Assembly: GCA_003210755.1 (NCBI GenBank) | Contig: QCUL01000004.1 | Coordinates: 1 to 64,000 of the forward strand | Direction of reading: 5' to 3' | From: Synechococcus sp. AG-679-C18 | Lineage (GTDB): Bacteria > Cyanobacteriota > Cyanobacteriia > PCC-6307 > Cyanobiaceae | Length of the DNA: 64,000 nucleotides | In this document: one piece after another, positions 34,954-44,752 of the stretch | How positions within the stretch are numbered: position 1 is the stretch's first letter | Layout of the letters: the number at the start of each line of letters is the position of its first letter | Translations under genes and position numbers: made by a program | The notes under the pieces: model-generated | Told to the model about the DNA's origin: nothing | Database searches by the model: none | What the model saw: the letters and a program-made list of their open reading frames with translations, nothing else

Positions 34954-37860
34954 GTGACCCAGCAGACAGGCCAGGACGCCGATAAGCGCCCGTCATACAA
35001 AGACACCCTCAACCTGCTGGAGACGGGGTTTGGCATGCGTGCCAATGCCATCCAACGTGAACCGGAACTCCAAGCTTTTTGGAGAGACAAGGGCATCGAT
35101 CTGGATCTGGGACGCAACAATCCCGGGCCCACGTTCACCCTGCATGACGGCCCCCCGTATGCCAACGGCGCATTGCACATGGGCCACGCCCTGAACAAGG
35201 TTCTTAAGGACATCATCAACAAGCACCGGCTGATGCAAGGCCGGAAGGTGCGTTTCGTACCTGGCTGGGACTGTCACGGCCTACCAATCGAGCTCAAAGT
35301 GCTCCAGGCCATGAACCAGGAGCAGCGCTTAGCGCTCACCCCGATCAAGTTGCGCAAAAAGGCTGCGGCCTACGCCCATAAGCAAGTTGCCGGCCAGATG
35401 GCCGGCTTTAAGCGCTGGGGCATCTGGGCTGACTGGGATCACCCCTATCTCACACTTCAAAAGGATTACGAAGCCGCTCAGATCGACGCCTTTGGAACGA
35501 TGGCGCTGAAAGGGCACATTTACCGAGGGCTGAAACCAGTGCACTGGAGCCCCAGTTCACGCACTGCCCTGGCCGAAGCCGAGCTGGAATATCCCGACGG
35601 ACACACCAGTCCCAGTGTCTACGTGGGATTTCCAGTTGTTGATCTACCCGAGAGCCTGCGCAGCAAGCTCAACGAGCAGGGCCTGAACGTTCCCGCAGAG
35701 AGCAACGCCCTCAGTCAGTGCTTGCAGGTTGCGATTTGGACCACGACACCTTGGACTCTCCCAGCCAACCTGGCTGTGTCGGTGAATGATCGCCTCGACT
35801 ATTGCCTTGCCGATGACGGCAACGGGAAAATTTTTATCGTGGCAGCCGATCTTTGCGATTCCATCGCCACCAAGCTTGATCGCGCCCTGCAATCCAAAGC
35901 CACCGTAAAAGGGGCAGATCTCGCTGGAATCACTTACAGCCACCCTCTGATCGAGCGCCGCAGCGCCATCGTTGTTGGTGGGGATTACATCACCACGGAA
36001 TCGGGTACAGGTTTGGTGCACACGGCGCCAGGCCATGGCGTGGATGACTTCAACACCGGGCGAAAGCATGGCTTACCCGTTCTCTGCCCAGTGGATGAAG
36101 CTGGAACCCTCACCGCGGAAGCCGGTCCATTCGAGGGCTTGAACGTGCTCAAGGATGCCAATTCCGTAATCATCGCGGCTCTCGAGAACTCCGGTTCCCT
36201 GCTTCTTCAGGAGAACTACTGCCATCGCTATCCCTACGACTGGCGCACGAAAAAGCCCACGATTTTCAGAGCGACCGAACAGTGGTTTGCCTCTGTTGAA
36301 GGCTTCCGCACTGAGGCGCTAACGGCGATTGACGGCGTGCGATGGCTCCCCGCATCTGGCCGCAATCGGATTGAATCCATGGTGTCTGAAAGAGGCGATT
36401 GGTGTATCTCCCGTCAGCGGAACTGGGGTGTCCCTATTCCGGTGTTTTATCAACGTGAAACGGGCGAGGTGCTTCTCAATGCCGAGTCCATTGCCCATGT
36501 CAAGGCGCTAATCGCTGAATACGGAGCAGATATCTGGTGGGAAAAAGACGAGGTTGATCTCCTCCCTTCCAGCCACATCGCAGAAGCACATCTCTGGCGT
36601 AAGGGCACCGACACTATGGATGTTTGGTTCGATTCCGGCTCCAGCTGGGCCGCTGTATCAAGCCAGCGCGAAGGTCTCAGCTACCCCGCAGATCTTTATC
36701 TCGAGGGGTCGGATCAGCATCGCGGCTGGTTCCAGTCCTCGTTGCTGACGTCAGTAGCAGTCAATGGCACAGCGCCCTACAAAACCGTGCTCACCCACGG
36801 TTTTGCGCTGGATGAAAAAGGCCGAAAGATGAGCAAATCACTCGGCAATGTTGTTGACCCCATGGTGATTATCGAAGGCGGCAAGAACCAAAAGCAAGAA
36901 CCTGCCTACGGAGCCGATGTGCTGCGGCTCTGGGTGAGTTCTGTGGACTACTCGGCTGACGTCCCGATCGGTGCTGGCATCCTCCGACAGCTTTCAGACG
37001 TTTATCGCAAGGTGCGCAACACCTCGCGCTATTTGCTTGGCAATCTGCATGATTTCAATCCAAGCAGTGATGCCATCGCCATTAGCGATTTGCCATTGCT
37101 CGATCGCTGGATGTTGCAGCGCACAGCAACCGTGCTCGACCAGATCAGCGAAGCATTTGAACACTATGAATTTTTCAGATTCTTCCAGTTGTTACAGAAC
37201 TTCTGCGTCGCTGATCTCTCGAACTTTTACCTCGACATTGCCAAGGACAGGCTGTATGTGAGTGCAGCATCCGATCAAAGGCGACGCAGTTGCCAAACCG
37301 TGATGGCCTTGATTATCGAACGACTCGCCGCAGCCATCGCTCCCGTGCTCTGCCACATGGCCGAGGACATCTGGCAGAACATCCCTTACCCCACAAGAAC
37401 CGACTCGGTGTTCCAAAGCGGCTGGCCCAGCGTGCCCGATAACTGGCGAGACAACAGTCTCAACGAACCCATGCAAGAGCTGCGTGAATTGCGCGCAGCA
37501 GTGAATAAAGTTCTAGAAGAGTGCCGTAGCAAGCGGCAGCTAGGCGCATCGCTTGAGGCGGCCGTCCGAATCGATGCGCGCACCCCCAAGCTCCAAGCGG
37601 CGCTTAACTGGCTCCAGGACAAAGGCGATCACGACGTGGATGGCCTCCGGGACTGGCTTTTGGTATCCCAATTGCAGCTCGGGGGAGAACCCTGGGCCGA
37701 ATTGCTTGCCAGTGATGACAGCGAGATCGCTGTCATCGAGGTTGCCCTTTCGCGAGGTGAGAAGTGTGAACGCTGCTGGCACTACGAACGCGACATCGGT
37801 CAGTACAGCGACCACCCGAACTTGTGCGGCAGGTGCGTCTCAGTACTGGCTCGACGCTGA
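34954..37860 (+). CDS. ileS: Isoleucyl-tRNA synthetase
   Basis: A 968-aa class I synthetase. The HIGH-type motif is [18 protein letters not shown] near residue 60. The CP1 editing domain contains [15 protein letters not shown] and [22 protein letters not shown] appears as [10 protein letters not shown] near residue 628. The C-terminal zinc finger is [12 protein letters not shown] with a second pair in [10 protein letters not shown]. Eubacterial type. The start is GTG at 34954; no suitable ATG is nearby. Confidence 0.98.
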   Translation: MTQQTGQDADKRPSYKDTLNLLETGFGMRANAIQREPELQAFWRDKGIDLDLGRNNPGPTFTLHDGPPYANGALHMGHALNKVLKDIINKHRLMQGRKVRFVPGWDCHGLPIELKVLQAMNQEQRLALTPIKLRKKAAAYAHKQVAGQMAGFKRWGIWADWDHPYLTLQKDYEAAQIDAFGTMALKGHIYRGLKPVHWSPSSRTALAEAELEYPDGHTSPSVYVGFPVVDLPESLRSKLNEQGLNVPAESNALSQCLQVAIWTTTPWTLPANLAVSVNDRLDYCLADDGNGKIFIVAADLCDSIATKLDRALQSKATVKGADLAGITYSHPLIERRSAIVVGGDYITTESGTGLVHTAPGHGVDDFNTGRKHGLPVLCPVDEAGTLTAEAGPFEGLNVLKDANSVIIAALENSGSLLLQENYCHRYPYDWRTKKPTIFRATEQWFASVEGFRTEALTAIDGVRWLPASGRNRIESMVSERGDWCISRQRNWGVPIPVFYQRETGEVLLNAESIAHVKALIAEYGADIWWEKDEVDLLPSSHIAEAHLWRKGTDTMDVWFDSGSSWAAVSSQREGLSYPADLYLEGSDQHRGWFQSSLLTSVAVNGTAPYKTVLTHGFALDEKGRKMSKSLGNVVDPMVIIEGGKNQKQEPAYGADVLRLWVSSVDYSADVPIGAGILRQLSDVYRKVRNTSRYLLGNLHDFNPSSDAIAISDLPLLDRWMLQRTATVLDQISEAFEHYEFFRFFQLLQNFCVADLSNFYLDIAKDRLYVSAASDQRRRSCQTVMALIIERLAAAIAPVLCHMAEDIWQNIPYPTRTDSVFQSGWPSVPDNWRDNSLNEPMQELRELRAAVNKVLEECRSKRQLGASLEAAVRIDARTPKLQAALNWLQDKGDHDVDGLRDWLLVSQLQLGGEPWAELLASDDSEIAVIEVALSRGEKCERCWHYERDIGQYSDHPNLCGRCVSVLARR

Positions 37861-37873
37861 ACCACAGCTCTCA

Positions 37874-38185
37874 TCAGAGCCAAACGGCGACTTCCATCAA
37901 CGCTTGCGCTGGAAGCGGCCCGATCAGACGTTCCTCCTTCTGGGGATTCAGGGGACCGCGAAGCAATTCAGCTGTTTCGATAGTGGCCCCATCAGGCAGC
38001 ACAGTTCGGTCAGGGTCAAAGTCAGTGGAGTGGGTCGTGCAGCTGCTAAAACCTCTAAAAATCAGCAATTCAAGCGCTTCGTCTACGTGATTAGATGACA
38101 GAACTGTTCCACGCAGACGCACCACACGATCGGGATGATCGCGACTGATGGCCTCAAGGGCCGACAACAACGAATCAGAATTCAC
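37874..38185 (-). CDS. Small conserved cyanobacterial protein (DUF7734-like)
   Basis: A 103-aa soluble protein with the pattern VRLRGTVLSSNHVDEALELL, IFRGFSSCTTHSTDFDPDRT and VLPDGATIETAELLRGPLNP. This matches a short domain I know from cyanobacteria and plastids as DUF7734, with unknown function; the family number is from memory. GTG start at 38185, which lies 11 bp inside the preceding membrane-protein gene, so the two are probably coupled. It is convergent with ileS. Confidence 0.65.
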   Translation of the reverse strand: MNSDSLLSALEAISRDHPDRVVRLRGTVLSSNHVDEALELLIFRGFSSCTTHSTDFDPDRTVLPDGATIETAELLRGPLNPQKEERLIGPLPAQALMEVAVWL

Positions 38186-38822
38186 CTGCCACCCGACCCT
38201 GACGTGGCAGACGAACCAAAAGCCATTGAAGGAATCCCACCACGTAAGCCACTAAAGCCACGTAGCCAATGAACGCTGCAACCGCAACGCTCCATTGACC
38301 TCCAAACACGAAGTCGAACAAACGCTCTGCCACTCGGTGCAGTCCTTGGGGTCCTTCCAGCCATGCCAAACACTCCGGACCGCTCAGTTGCTTAACGCAG
38401 CGCAAAGCTGTCGCAGACATCCCAGCCGCAAGCAAGGCGAATCCGCTGAGCGCCCAGCGCCAAATCCGAACAGTCATTGGGAGAGCACTGCCAGGGGCAC
38501 TATCAGCAAGTTCTTCATTGAGATCCACCCAGAACCAAACCGAAACTGCCATCAGCACAGGAGCAACGAAAGCCGTGATGTACCCGATCGGACGCCGATC
38601 GGTGAGCAGCAAAACACTGATTGGTAAAAGGCTGGCCACTTTCCAATAAAGACTCAACAACCTGACCAGCGCAGGCTCACGCCGGATCCCAGCCCAGATC
38701 AGCAACACCAGTGGAACCCCAAGAGCAAACGTTGCTCCCAATCGATATGTAAGCCAAACCAAACTTCGGTAGGGGAGATCAGGCACCAGGCAGGTTCGAG
38801 ATAGGGCCATTATCGATGCCAT
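38175..38822 (-). CDS. DUF3177-like cyanobacterial membrane protein
   Basis: A 215-aa membrane protein, four to five spans. Conserved-looking pieces are PYRSLVWLTYRLGATFALG, LLSLYWKVASLLPISVLLLT, DRRPIGYITAFVAPVLMAVS and VWFWVDLNEELADS. I assign it to the DUF3177 group on overall pattern; function is unknown. I chose the ATG at 38822 (MASIMALSRTC) because longer starts run into the divergent FIST gene; 38810 is equally possible. It is followed by the overlapping DUF7734-like gene. Confidence 0.7.
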   Translation of the reverse strand: MASIMALSRTCLVPDLPYRSLVWLTYRLGATFALGVPLVLLIWAGIRREPALVRLLSLYWKVASLLPISVLLLTDRRPIGYITAFVAPVLMAVSVWFWVDLNEELADSAPGSALPMTVRIWRWALSGFALLAAGMSATALRCVKQLSGPECLAWLEGPQGLHRVAERLFDFVFGGQWSVAVAAFIGYVALVAYVVGFLQWLLVRLPRQGRVAGEF

Positions 38823-38856
38823 CGACCTAGCCCTCAAGATTGGTAAGGTCCACAAC

Positions 38857-40116
38857 ATGGTTCCGTTCAACCCCCTCGATTGGTTCCGAGGTTCCGGAAC
38901 CCAGTCCAAGTGCCGAACAGCACTGAGCTGCTGCACCTCTCTGGAAGAGGCGACGAAAGATGTCAGCAATCAACTCGGGTCGGAGAAAGCCGACTTGGCA
39001 CTTGTTTTTGTCTCTAACCATTTCGCGAGTGACCTCCCGCGCCTATTGCCGCTTTTAAGCCAAAGGCTCCAGTCAGAGCAATGGATCGGCTTCGTTGCAG
39101 GCGGTGTTATCGGAACGGATGGTTCTGGGCAATCTCAGGAGCTGGAACAGACCACGGCCCTCAGCATCACCCTTCTCAACCTCCCTGGCGTTCGGCTCAA
39201 ACCCTTTCAACTGGACACCGAAAATCTGCCAGATCTCGATGGACCTGTACAAAATTGGCAAGACTGGGTGGGCATTGACCCCGCTCTCAGCAGATCCCTG
39301 CTGTTGTTCATCGACCCCAGTTGTGGGGCGATCAATGATTTGATCAGCGGGCTGGATTACGCCTATCCCAACGCAGAGATCATCGGAGGAATTGCTGCAC
39401 CTCACAACGCCACACACGGCTCCCTGCTCATTGATGGAGACGTCATCAAGGGGGCTGCTGGTGTGAGCATTGGAGGTGACTGGTATCTGGATCCTGTCAT
39501 TGCTCAGGGCTGCAGACCGATTGGACCTGTATTTGCAATCGAACAAGCGCAAAGAAATATTTTGCTGGAACTCAGCGACGGTGATCGTCGCGATACACCC
39601 GTGGCCTGTTTACAGCGGGTGCTTGCCGACCTCAATGCTGAAGACAGAGAGCTTGTTCAACACTCCCTTTTTCTAGGCGTGGAGCGTCGCAATCTCATGC
39701 AGGAATGTCCCAGCGACTTTCTGGTGCGCAATCTCATCGGCGTCGACCCACGCAACGGTGCGGTCGCAGTCGCTGAACGGGTGCGTCCTGGCCAACATGT
39801 GCAGTTCCAGCTCAGAGAAGCGCAGTCATCAAGAGTGGAGGCACGTCAGCTGTTAGAAGCCAGTAGGGAGCGATCTCCGTCACCCCCGCCGCTCTGCGGC
39901 CTGTTATTCGCCTGTCTTGGTCGTGGCAGCGGGCTGTTCGGAGAGGCGAACGGTGACATTTCGATCGCTCGAGAAGTCTTGCCCAATCTTCCAATCTCTG
40001 GAGCGTTCTGCAACGGCGAAATTGGTCCTTTGAGCAACAACACCTATCTGCATGGATACACCGCCTGCTGGGGGCTACTCCGCCATGCACCGGTTCTGAA
40101 ATCAACTGAGGGATGA
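38857..40116 (+). CDS. FIST domain signal-transduction protein
   Basis: A 419-aa protein with FIST_N followed by FIST_C, a bacterial small-ligand sensory fold. FIST_N has [34 protein letters not shown], and [25 protein letters not shown] has [20 protein letters not shown] and [21 protein letters not shown], with the Cys/Glu that are conserved across the family. No output domain is fused, so signalling partners are unknown. Its stop overlaps the trmB start as ATGA. Confidence 0.9.
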   Translation: MVPFNPLDWFRGSGTQSKCRTALSCCTSLEEATKDVSNQLGSEKADLALVFVSNHFASDLPRLLPLLSQRLQSEQWIGFVAGGVIGTDGSGQSQELEQTTALSITLLNLPGVRLKPFQLDTENLPDLDGPVQNWQDWVGIDPALSRSLLLFIDPSCGAINDLISGLDYAYPNAEIIGGIAAPHNATHGSLLIDGDVIKGAAGVSIGGDWYLDPVIAQGCRPIGPVFAIEQAQRNILLELSDGDRRDTPVACLQRVLADLNAEDRELVQHSLFLGVERRNLMQECPSDFLVRNLIGVDPRNGAVAVAERVRPGQHVQFQLREAQSSRVEARQLLEASRERSPSPPPLCGLLFACLGRGSGLFGEANGDISIAREVLPNLPISGAFCNGEIGPLSNNTYLHGYTACWGLLRHAPVLKSTEG

Positions 40117-40829
40117 TGCGCCAGCACGTCAATCCTCTCAGCCGCTTTTTTCAGTTGCCGCTCGCCCTGCCGGAGCCGTATGAACTGTTCGATCATCCCA
40201 ATTTGCCGATTCATCTCGACATTGGCTGTGCTCGAGGCTTCTTCCTGTTGGAGCTCGCAGCGTTACAGCCAGGGCGAAACCATCTCGGAGTGGAGATCCG
40301 CCGGTCCCTCGTTCAAGCCGCCCAACGTGATCGCAATCGATACCAACAAAACAACCTTCATTTTTTATTTTGCAATGCCAACATCAGCCTTGAAGACTGG
40401 ATGGCAGCTCTACCCCCAGACCAATTGCACCTGGTGACCATTCAGTTTCCTGACCCCTGGTTCAAACAAAGACACCGCAAACGCAGAGTCCTTCAACCCG
40501 ATCTTTTACTCGCCATCGCATCAGCCCTCAATCCAGGGCGCCAACTTTTTCTGCAAAGTGATGTCCTGGCCGTCATCGAGCCCATGGTCAGCCTGGTAGA
40601 ACTTTCAAGCTGCTTTGTGCGCCCTCAACAAGATCACCGGCCTTGGAGAGCCGATAATCCATTGCCCGTCGCCACAGAACGAGAGCGCTACGTGCAAGAG
40701 CAGGGACAACCGACCTATCGCGTGCTCTTCGAGCGGAACCACAACGTCCTACCTCCGTTAAAGGATCTGGAGATGGCATGGCATCCGGTTGATAATTCCA
40801 AAGACGCTGCACTCACATCTCATGGATGA
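40113..40829 (+). CDS. trmB: tRNA (guanine-N7-)-methyltransferase
   Basis: A 238-aa SAM-dependent enzyme that makes m7G46 in tRNA. Motif I is [14 protein letters not shown] near residues 36-49, followed by [15 protein letters not shown]. The TrmB signature is [21 protein letters not shown] near residue 115. Length is normal. Translated from an ATGA overlap with the FIST gene; its 3' end overlaps the ictB start by 8 bp. The four genes from 38857 to 43064 form one tightly coupled operon. Confidence 0.95.
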   Translation: MMRQHVNPLSRFFQLPLALPEPYELFDHPNLPIHLDIGCARGFFLLELAALQPGRNHLGVEIRRSLVQAAQRDRNRYQQNNLHFLFCNANISLEDWMAALPPDQLHLVTIQFPDPWFKQRHRKRRVLQPDLLLAIASALNPGRQLFLQSDVLAVIEPMVSLVELSSCFVRPQQDHRPWRADNPLPVATERERYVQEQGQPTYRVLFERNHNVLPPLKDLEMAWHPVDNSKDAALTSHG

Positions 40830-42123
40830 GGCTCCGGCCCCGCCACCCCTGCTACTGCGCTGGCAAGGACTCATCACTGCCAGTGATCCTGACCTGAAGC
40901 GCCTTAGCTGGTGGGCAAGCATCATCCTCATGATTCTTTTAGCGGGGCTCCCCCTCTTCACTCGAACTGGGTTGGGGCTTGTGGTTCTGGCCTGCGGAGC
41001 GTTGTGGATCCTCTGGTCCAGCGTGAGCCAACCGCAGAGAATCAGCTCTATCAGCGCATGGGTGCTGTTGTTTCTGGGTATCGCTGTTCTCGCTACGGGG
41101 TTTTCTCCAGTGCCAGCTGCAGCAGCCAAAGGCCTGATCAAGCTGCTTAGTTATCTCGGTGTTTACGCACTGATGCGTCAGCTTCTGTCTGCAAGGCCGG
41201 AATGGTGGGACCGACTGGTCGCCGCCTTACTCGGCGGCTCATTGATCACCAGTGTGATGGCGTTGCGCCAGCTTTACGGGCCCACAGAGGAGCTTGCACG
41301 ATGGGCCGACCCCAACTCCTTAAGCGCTGGCACGGTCAGGATTTACGGGCCACTCGGCAACCCAAATCTGCTGGCCGGTTACTTGGTACCAATCCTGCCC
41401 TTGGCTCTCATCGCCTTCATTCGCTGGCGTCGCTGGGGATCGCGCTGCTTCGCAGCAGTGACGCTTGTTTTAGGCGCTGTGGCCACATTGTTTAGTTACA
41501 GCCGCGGTGGCTGGCTGGGCATGCTCGCCGCCCTTGGAGTGCTGGTATTGCTGCTCGTCTTACGGGCCATTCGCAGCTGGCCAGCGATCTGGAGACGACT
41601 CGTTCCACTTGTGTTGTTAGTACTGGCTGGTGTGACGTTGGCCATAGCTGTGACGCAGGTGGATCCAATCCGCACGCGCGTTGCAAGCCTGCTGGCTGGA
41701 CGAGGCGATAGCTCCAACAACTTCCGCATCAATGTTTGGTTAGCAGCAATCGAAATGATTCAAGACCGGCCATGGCTGGGTATTGGACCAGGTAATGCCG
41801 CCTTCAATGCCATCTATCCCTTATACCAACAGCCTAAATTCAACGCACTGAGTGCTTATTCAGTGCCCCTTGAACTTCTGGTCGAGACAGGCATTCCAGG
41901 GTTGATTGCAGCACTGGGATTGGCCCTAGCCAGTCTTCGCAGCGGGCTGCAAGCTCTGCGTTCAACGGCTCCACTAGCTCTTCCCTGGCTTGGCTGCCTA
42001 GCTGCGATAGCAGGTCTGTTGATGCAAGGCGTGACAGACACCATTTTCTTCAGGCCAGAAGTACAGATCACCGGTTGGTTTTGCCTGGCGACCTTGACGC
42101 AAACCAACCAGACCAATTCATGA
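40822..42123 (+). CDS. ictB: IctB-family / O-antigen-ligase-like membrane protein
   Basis: A 433-aa polytopic membrane protein with about ten spans. The Wzy_C/O-antigen ligase-type segment is [20 protein letters not shown], followed by [20 protein letters not shown] and a conserved C-terminal [16 protein letters not shown]. Cyanobacterial members are named IctB (inorganic carbon transport B), but a direct bicarbonate-transport role is disputed and a glycan-ligase role is equally consistent. ATG at 40822 ([14 protein letters not shown]) preferred over 40789. The stop forms ATGA with the next gene. Confidence 0.85.
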   Translation: MDEAPAPPPLLLRWQGLITASDPDLKRLSWWASIILMILLAGLPLFTRTGLGLVVLACGALWILWSSVSQPQRISSISAWVLLFLGIAVLATGFSPVPAAAAKGLIKLLSYLGVYALMRQLLSARPEWWDRLVAALLGGSLITSVMALRQLYGPTEELARWADPNSLSAGTVRIYGPLGNPNLLAGYLVPILPLALIAFIRWRRWGSRCFAAVTLVLGAVATLFSYSRGGWLGMLAALGVLVLLLVLRAIRSWPAIWRRLVPLVLLVLAGVTLAIAVTQVDPIRTRVASLLAGRGDSSNNFRINVWLAAIEMIQDRPWLGIGPGNAAFNAIYPLYQQPKFNALSAYSVPLELLVETGIPGLIAALGLALASLRSGLQALRSTAPLALPWLGCLAAIAGLLMQGVTDTIFFRPEVQITGWFCLATLTQTNQTNS

Positions 42124-43064
42124 ATGACATGCCAATTCTGGCTGGCTTTGATGCTGGCCAGACCCATTGCCGCTGCAAGCTGAGCCAGTGGAGTAGAGGG
42201 GAATGGCACCTACTGGGCGAAGGCCAGGGCAGTGGCGTCAGCCATCTCCAGGCGACAGGGGGTGAATCACGTTTCATCAAGGCCATCCACAGCAGCCTGC
42301 GGGCAGCCAATGTCAACAACCTTGAGATCGACGCAGCCGCCGTTGGCGCCAGCGGGGTGGAACAGGGAACCCCTCATCAGACCCTTGCCAGAGATCTGTT
42401 GGCAACCAGCCTGAATCTGCCAAAGCAGCGATGTATTGCCACTGGCGACGAACGCACCGCTCTCCGTGCAGCCTTCCCTAATGATGCAGGGGTTGTGCTG
42501 ATCAGCGGCACCGGAATGATCGTGGTGGGTCGCAACGACAAGGGGCTTGAACAGCGCTGTGGAGGATGGGGTTGGCAACTCGATGGGGCAGGGGCTGCTT
42601 TCGATATCGGCCATCAGGGATTGCAGCTCAGCCTGCGCATGGCCGATGGACGACTCCCGGATGGGCCACTTCGCAAACAGTTATGGCATGTCCTTGGTTG
42701 CAGCACAGCCGCAGAGATAAAGGCGGTAGTCGTGCAGCCCGATTTCCAGCCAGCCAAGCTGGCACAACTGGCGCCACTCGTTTCGGCCGCGGCCGATGGC
42801 GGCGACTTGCTGGCATCGGCGATTATTGACCGCTCAGGTGATGCCCTTGCCGAGGCAGCCCAGGCCGTGGCTTCATCCCTTGGGCTTCTCAAGCCTGTTT
42901 TCTGCGCAAGGGGAGGTGCCCTGCTGAATTTGGCACCCCTTCAAAAAGCAGTCCACACAGCATTGAGTCGTCGCAGAGTCGAAGCTCGATGGGATAACCG
43001 CAATGGTGACGCCTGCGATGGAGCACTCCTGCTAGCCCTCGAGCTTTTGATCAAGACACGTTGA
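42120..43064 (+). CDS. BadF/BcrA-type ATPase family protein (N-acetylglucosamine kinase-like)
   Basis: A 314-aa ASKHA-fold protein. The phosphate-1 loop is LAGFDAGQTHCRCKL, phosphate-2 is GVVLISGTGMIVVG near residue 122, and the adenosine motif is PVFCARGGALLNL near residue 275. Such proteins phosphorylate amino sugars (NAGK-like) or act as activator ATPases; no iron-sulfur Cys pattern of BadF activators is visible, so a sugar kinase is favoured. It is last in the coupled operon and overlaps convergent glmM by 14 bp. Proximity to glmM fits amino-sugar metabolism but is only suggestive. Confidence 0.85.
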   Translation: MNDMPILAGFDAGQTHCRCKLSQWSRGEWHLLGEGQGSGVSHLQATGGESRFIKAIHSSLRAANVNNLEIDAAAVGASGVEQGTPHQTLARDLLATSLNLPKQRCIATGDERTALRAAFPNDAGVVLISGTGMIVVGRNDKGLEQRCGGWGWQLDGAGAAFDIGHQGLQLSLRMADGRLPDGPLRKQLWHVLGCSTAAEIKAVVVQPDFQPAKLAQLAPLVSAAADGGDLLASAIIDRSGDALAEAAQAVASSLGLLKPVFCARGGALLNLAPLQKAVHTALSRRRVEARWDNRNGDACDGALLLALELLIKTR

Positions 43065-44442
43065 GATACTCCTCTGCTGCTCCCGCCAAGCGGGAGGTCC
43101 AGTGATCGACAATGGCTTGATCGGCAGCCTCAACCATCACGCGTAGCAAGGGTTCCGTACCACTTGCTCGGACTAATACGCGGCCGTCCTCAGCCATCGA
43201 GGCCTCTGCCTCTTGAACCAAGGCATGGAAAGGAGCACAGTCCGCCCAATCCTTTCTCCGGGAGCGATTTTCAACATGCACATTCACTAATTTCTGGGGA
43301 TATGCCTGGAAACTCTGATCCACCCACTCAGCCAAGGAGAGCTGCTTTGCATGGCAAAGGCTTGCTAGCTGAAGAGCGGTCAACACACCATCACCAGACA
43401 AACCATGGGCGGAGGACAAGATGTGTCCAGACTGCTCACCTCCAAGAGCTGCGCCTGTAGTCACCATTGCGGCATGCACGTGCTGGTCACCAACCGCTGT
43501 CCGATCAAGCAGTCCACCGCGAGCCTGCCAAGCACGTTCGAAACCCAGGTTCGACATCACCGTGGCGACCAAGCGCTGGTCTGGCAGATGTCCTTTCTCC
43601 TGCAAGGCCGACCCCCAGAGGTAGAGAACGTGATCACCATCGACAACACGACCTTGTCCATCGACCGCAAGCATGCGGTCGGCATCCCCATCGAATGCGA
43701 AGCCCATGACAGCGCCGCTCTCGATCACCGCACGGCGCAAAGGCTCAAGGTGGGTGGACCCACATTTGACATTAATCCTGGTTCCATCTGGATCGCCATG
43801 CAGCACCGTGAGCTCGGCCCCAAGTGCAGAAAAAACCTCAGCACCACATGCTGTTGCAGACCCCCAGCAGAGATCAAGCACGATTGGCACACCATCAAGC
43901 CGATGCTGTTCAACGCTGGACAACAAACTGGCGCGGTAGTGATCCAGCAGCTCAGGTCGATGATGAGTGCATCCGGACGCCGCCAACTCAATCCCAGAAC
44001 CATCCCCCATACAAAGACCGGCCTCAATTGCCAGCTGCCGCTCGGGCGACAACTTGCTGCCATCGGCCCCAAACACCTTGATCCCGTTGTCCTCAGGAGG
44101 GTTGTGGCTCGCCGAAACCATTAGCCCACCAGCCGCTGAGTAACGGCGAATCAGCACTGGCACGGCCGGTGTAGGACATAGTCCCAAGGTCCACACCTCA
44201 CGTCCCGCTGCAGTAAGACCAGCGGTCAGTGCTGCGACCACCATGCTGCCGCTGCTGCGTGAATCCATACCAATCAGCACTGGTCCATCTGCCTGCAGCA
44301 CGCGTCCAGTCCAATACCCCACCTGAAGAGCCAAAGAGGGGGTCAGCATGGTTTGCACCCGGCCACGCAATCCATCCGTCCCAAAGCTGATCTGTGATGG
44401 CTTCGGGAAAGGCCCCAACGGATGGATGGCAGATTCAGCCAT
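43051..44442 (-). CDS. glmM: Phosphoglucosamine mutase
   Basis: A 463-aa alpha-D-phosphohexomutase converting glucosamine-6-P to glucosamine-1-P for UDP-GlcNAc and peptidoglycan synthesis. The active-site phosphoserine is in MVSASHNPPEDNGIKVF near residue 107, Mg2+ is held by FAFDGDADRMLAVD, and the sugar-binding loop is GGEQSGHIL. The C-terminal phosphate-binding RASGTEPLLRVMVEA is intact. ATG start. It is convergent with the BadF-like gene. Confidence 0.95.
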   Translation of the reverse strand: MAESAIHPLGPFPKPSQISFGTDGLRGRVQTMLTPSLALQVGYWTGRVLQADGPVLIGMDSRSSGSMVVAALTAGLTAAGREVWTLGLCPTPAVPVLIRRYSAAGGLMVSASHNPPEDNGIKVFGADGSKLSPERQLAIEAGLCMGDGSGIELAASGCTHHRPELLDHYRASLLSSVEQHRLDGVPIVLDLCWGSATACGAEVFSALGAELTVLHGDPDGTRINVKCGSTHLEPLRRAVIESGAVMGFAFDGDADRMLAVDGQGRVVDGDHVLYLWGSALQEKGHLPDQRLVATVMSNLGFERAWQARGGLLDRTAVGDQHVHAAMVTTGAALGGEQSGHILSSAHGLSGDGVLTALQLASLCHAKQLSLAEWVDQSFQAYPQKLVNVHVENRSRRKDWADCAPFHALVQEAEASMAEDGRVLVRASGTEPLLRVMVEAADQAIVDHWTSRLAGAAEEYLNVS

Positions 44443-44544
44443 AGCGTCTCAATTGGGACTTCAACTTTAAGCCGAACTGCTATCTCACTTAAGACGCTAA
44501 TGCTTGGCTTGCTGAATGAATTGCACATCCTCAGCTACTAGTTC

Positions 44545-44748
44545 CTAACTCCAACGACGGGGAGCCAGCAACAGGGTTGCAAGTTCGATCAAGGCCCAAG
44601 CCAACATTGCTGTAACCAGCCAACCAGGGATGAGCTGAAAGGGCCAAAGCCAACGAAGGCCCCAAGTCAACAGAGCAAGACAAGCAGCAATTCCACAGCG
44701 ACGGCGTTGCTGGTCCCCTGGGCTGCTCCGCTCTTGCTTCTTGGCCAT
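44545..44748 (-). CDS. Small membrane protein, 67 aa
   Basis: The ATG gives MAKKQERSSPGDQQRRRCGI, then two hydrophobic stretches (ACLALLTWGLRWLWPFQLIP and WLVTAMLAWALIELATLLLA). The basic N-terminus should face the cytoplasm. No family recognised; similar 60-70 aa proteins beside glmM occur in picocyanobacteria as far as I recall. Its start codon is only 4 bp from that of the divergent transglycosylase gene, so each promoter must lie inside the other gene. Confidence 0.65.
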   Translation of the reverse strand: MAKKQERSSPGDQQRRRCGIAACLALLTWGLRWLWPFQLIPGWLVTAMLAWALIELATLLLAPRRWS

Positions 44749-44752
44749 CCAA

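Noticed and set aside
43405-44124. 239-codon plus-strand frame opposite glmM
   Set aside because: Antisense shadow of a strongly conserved enzyme, with Pro/Arg/His-rich composition and no motif.
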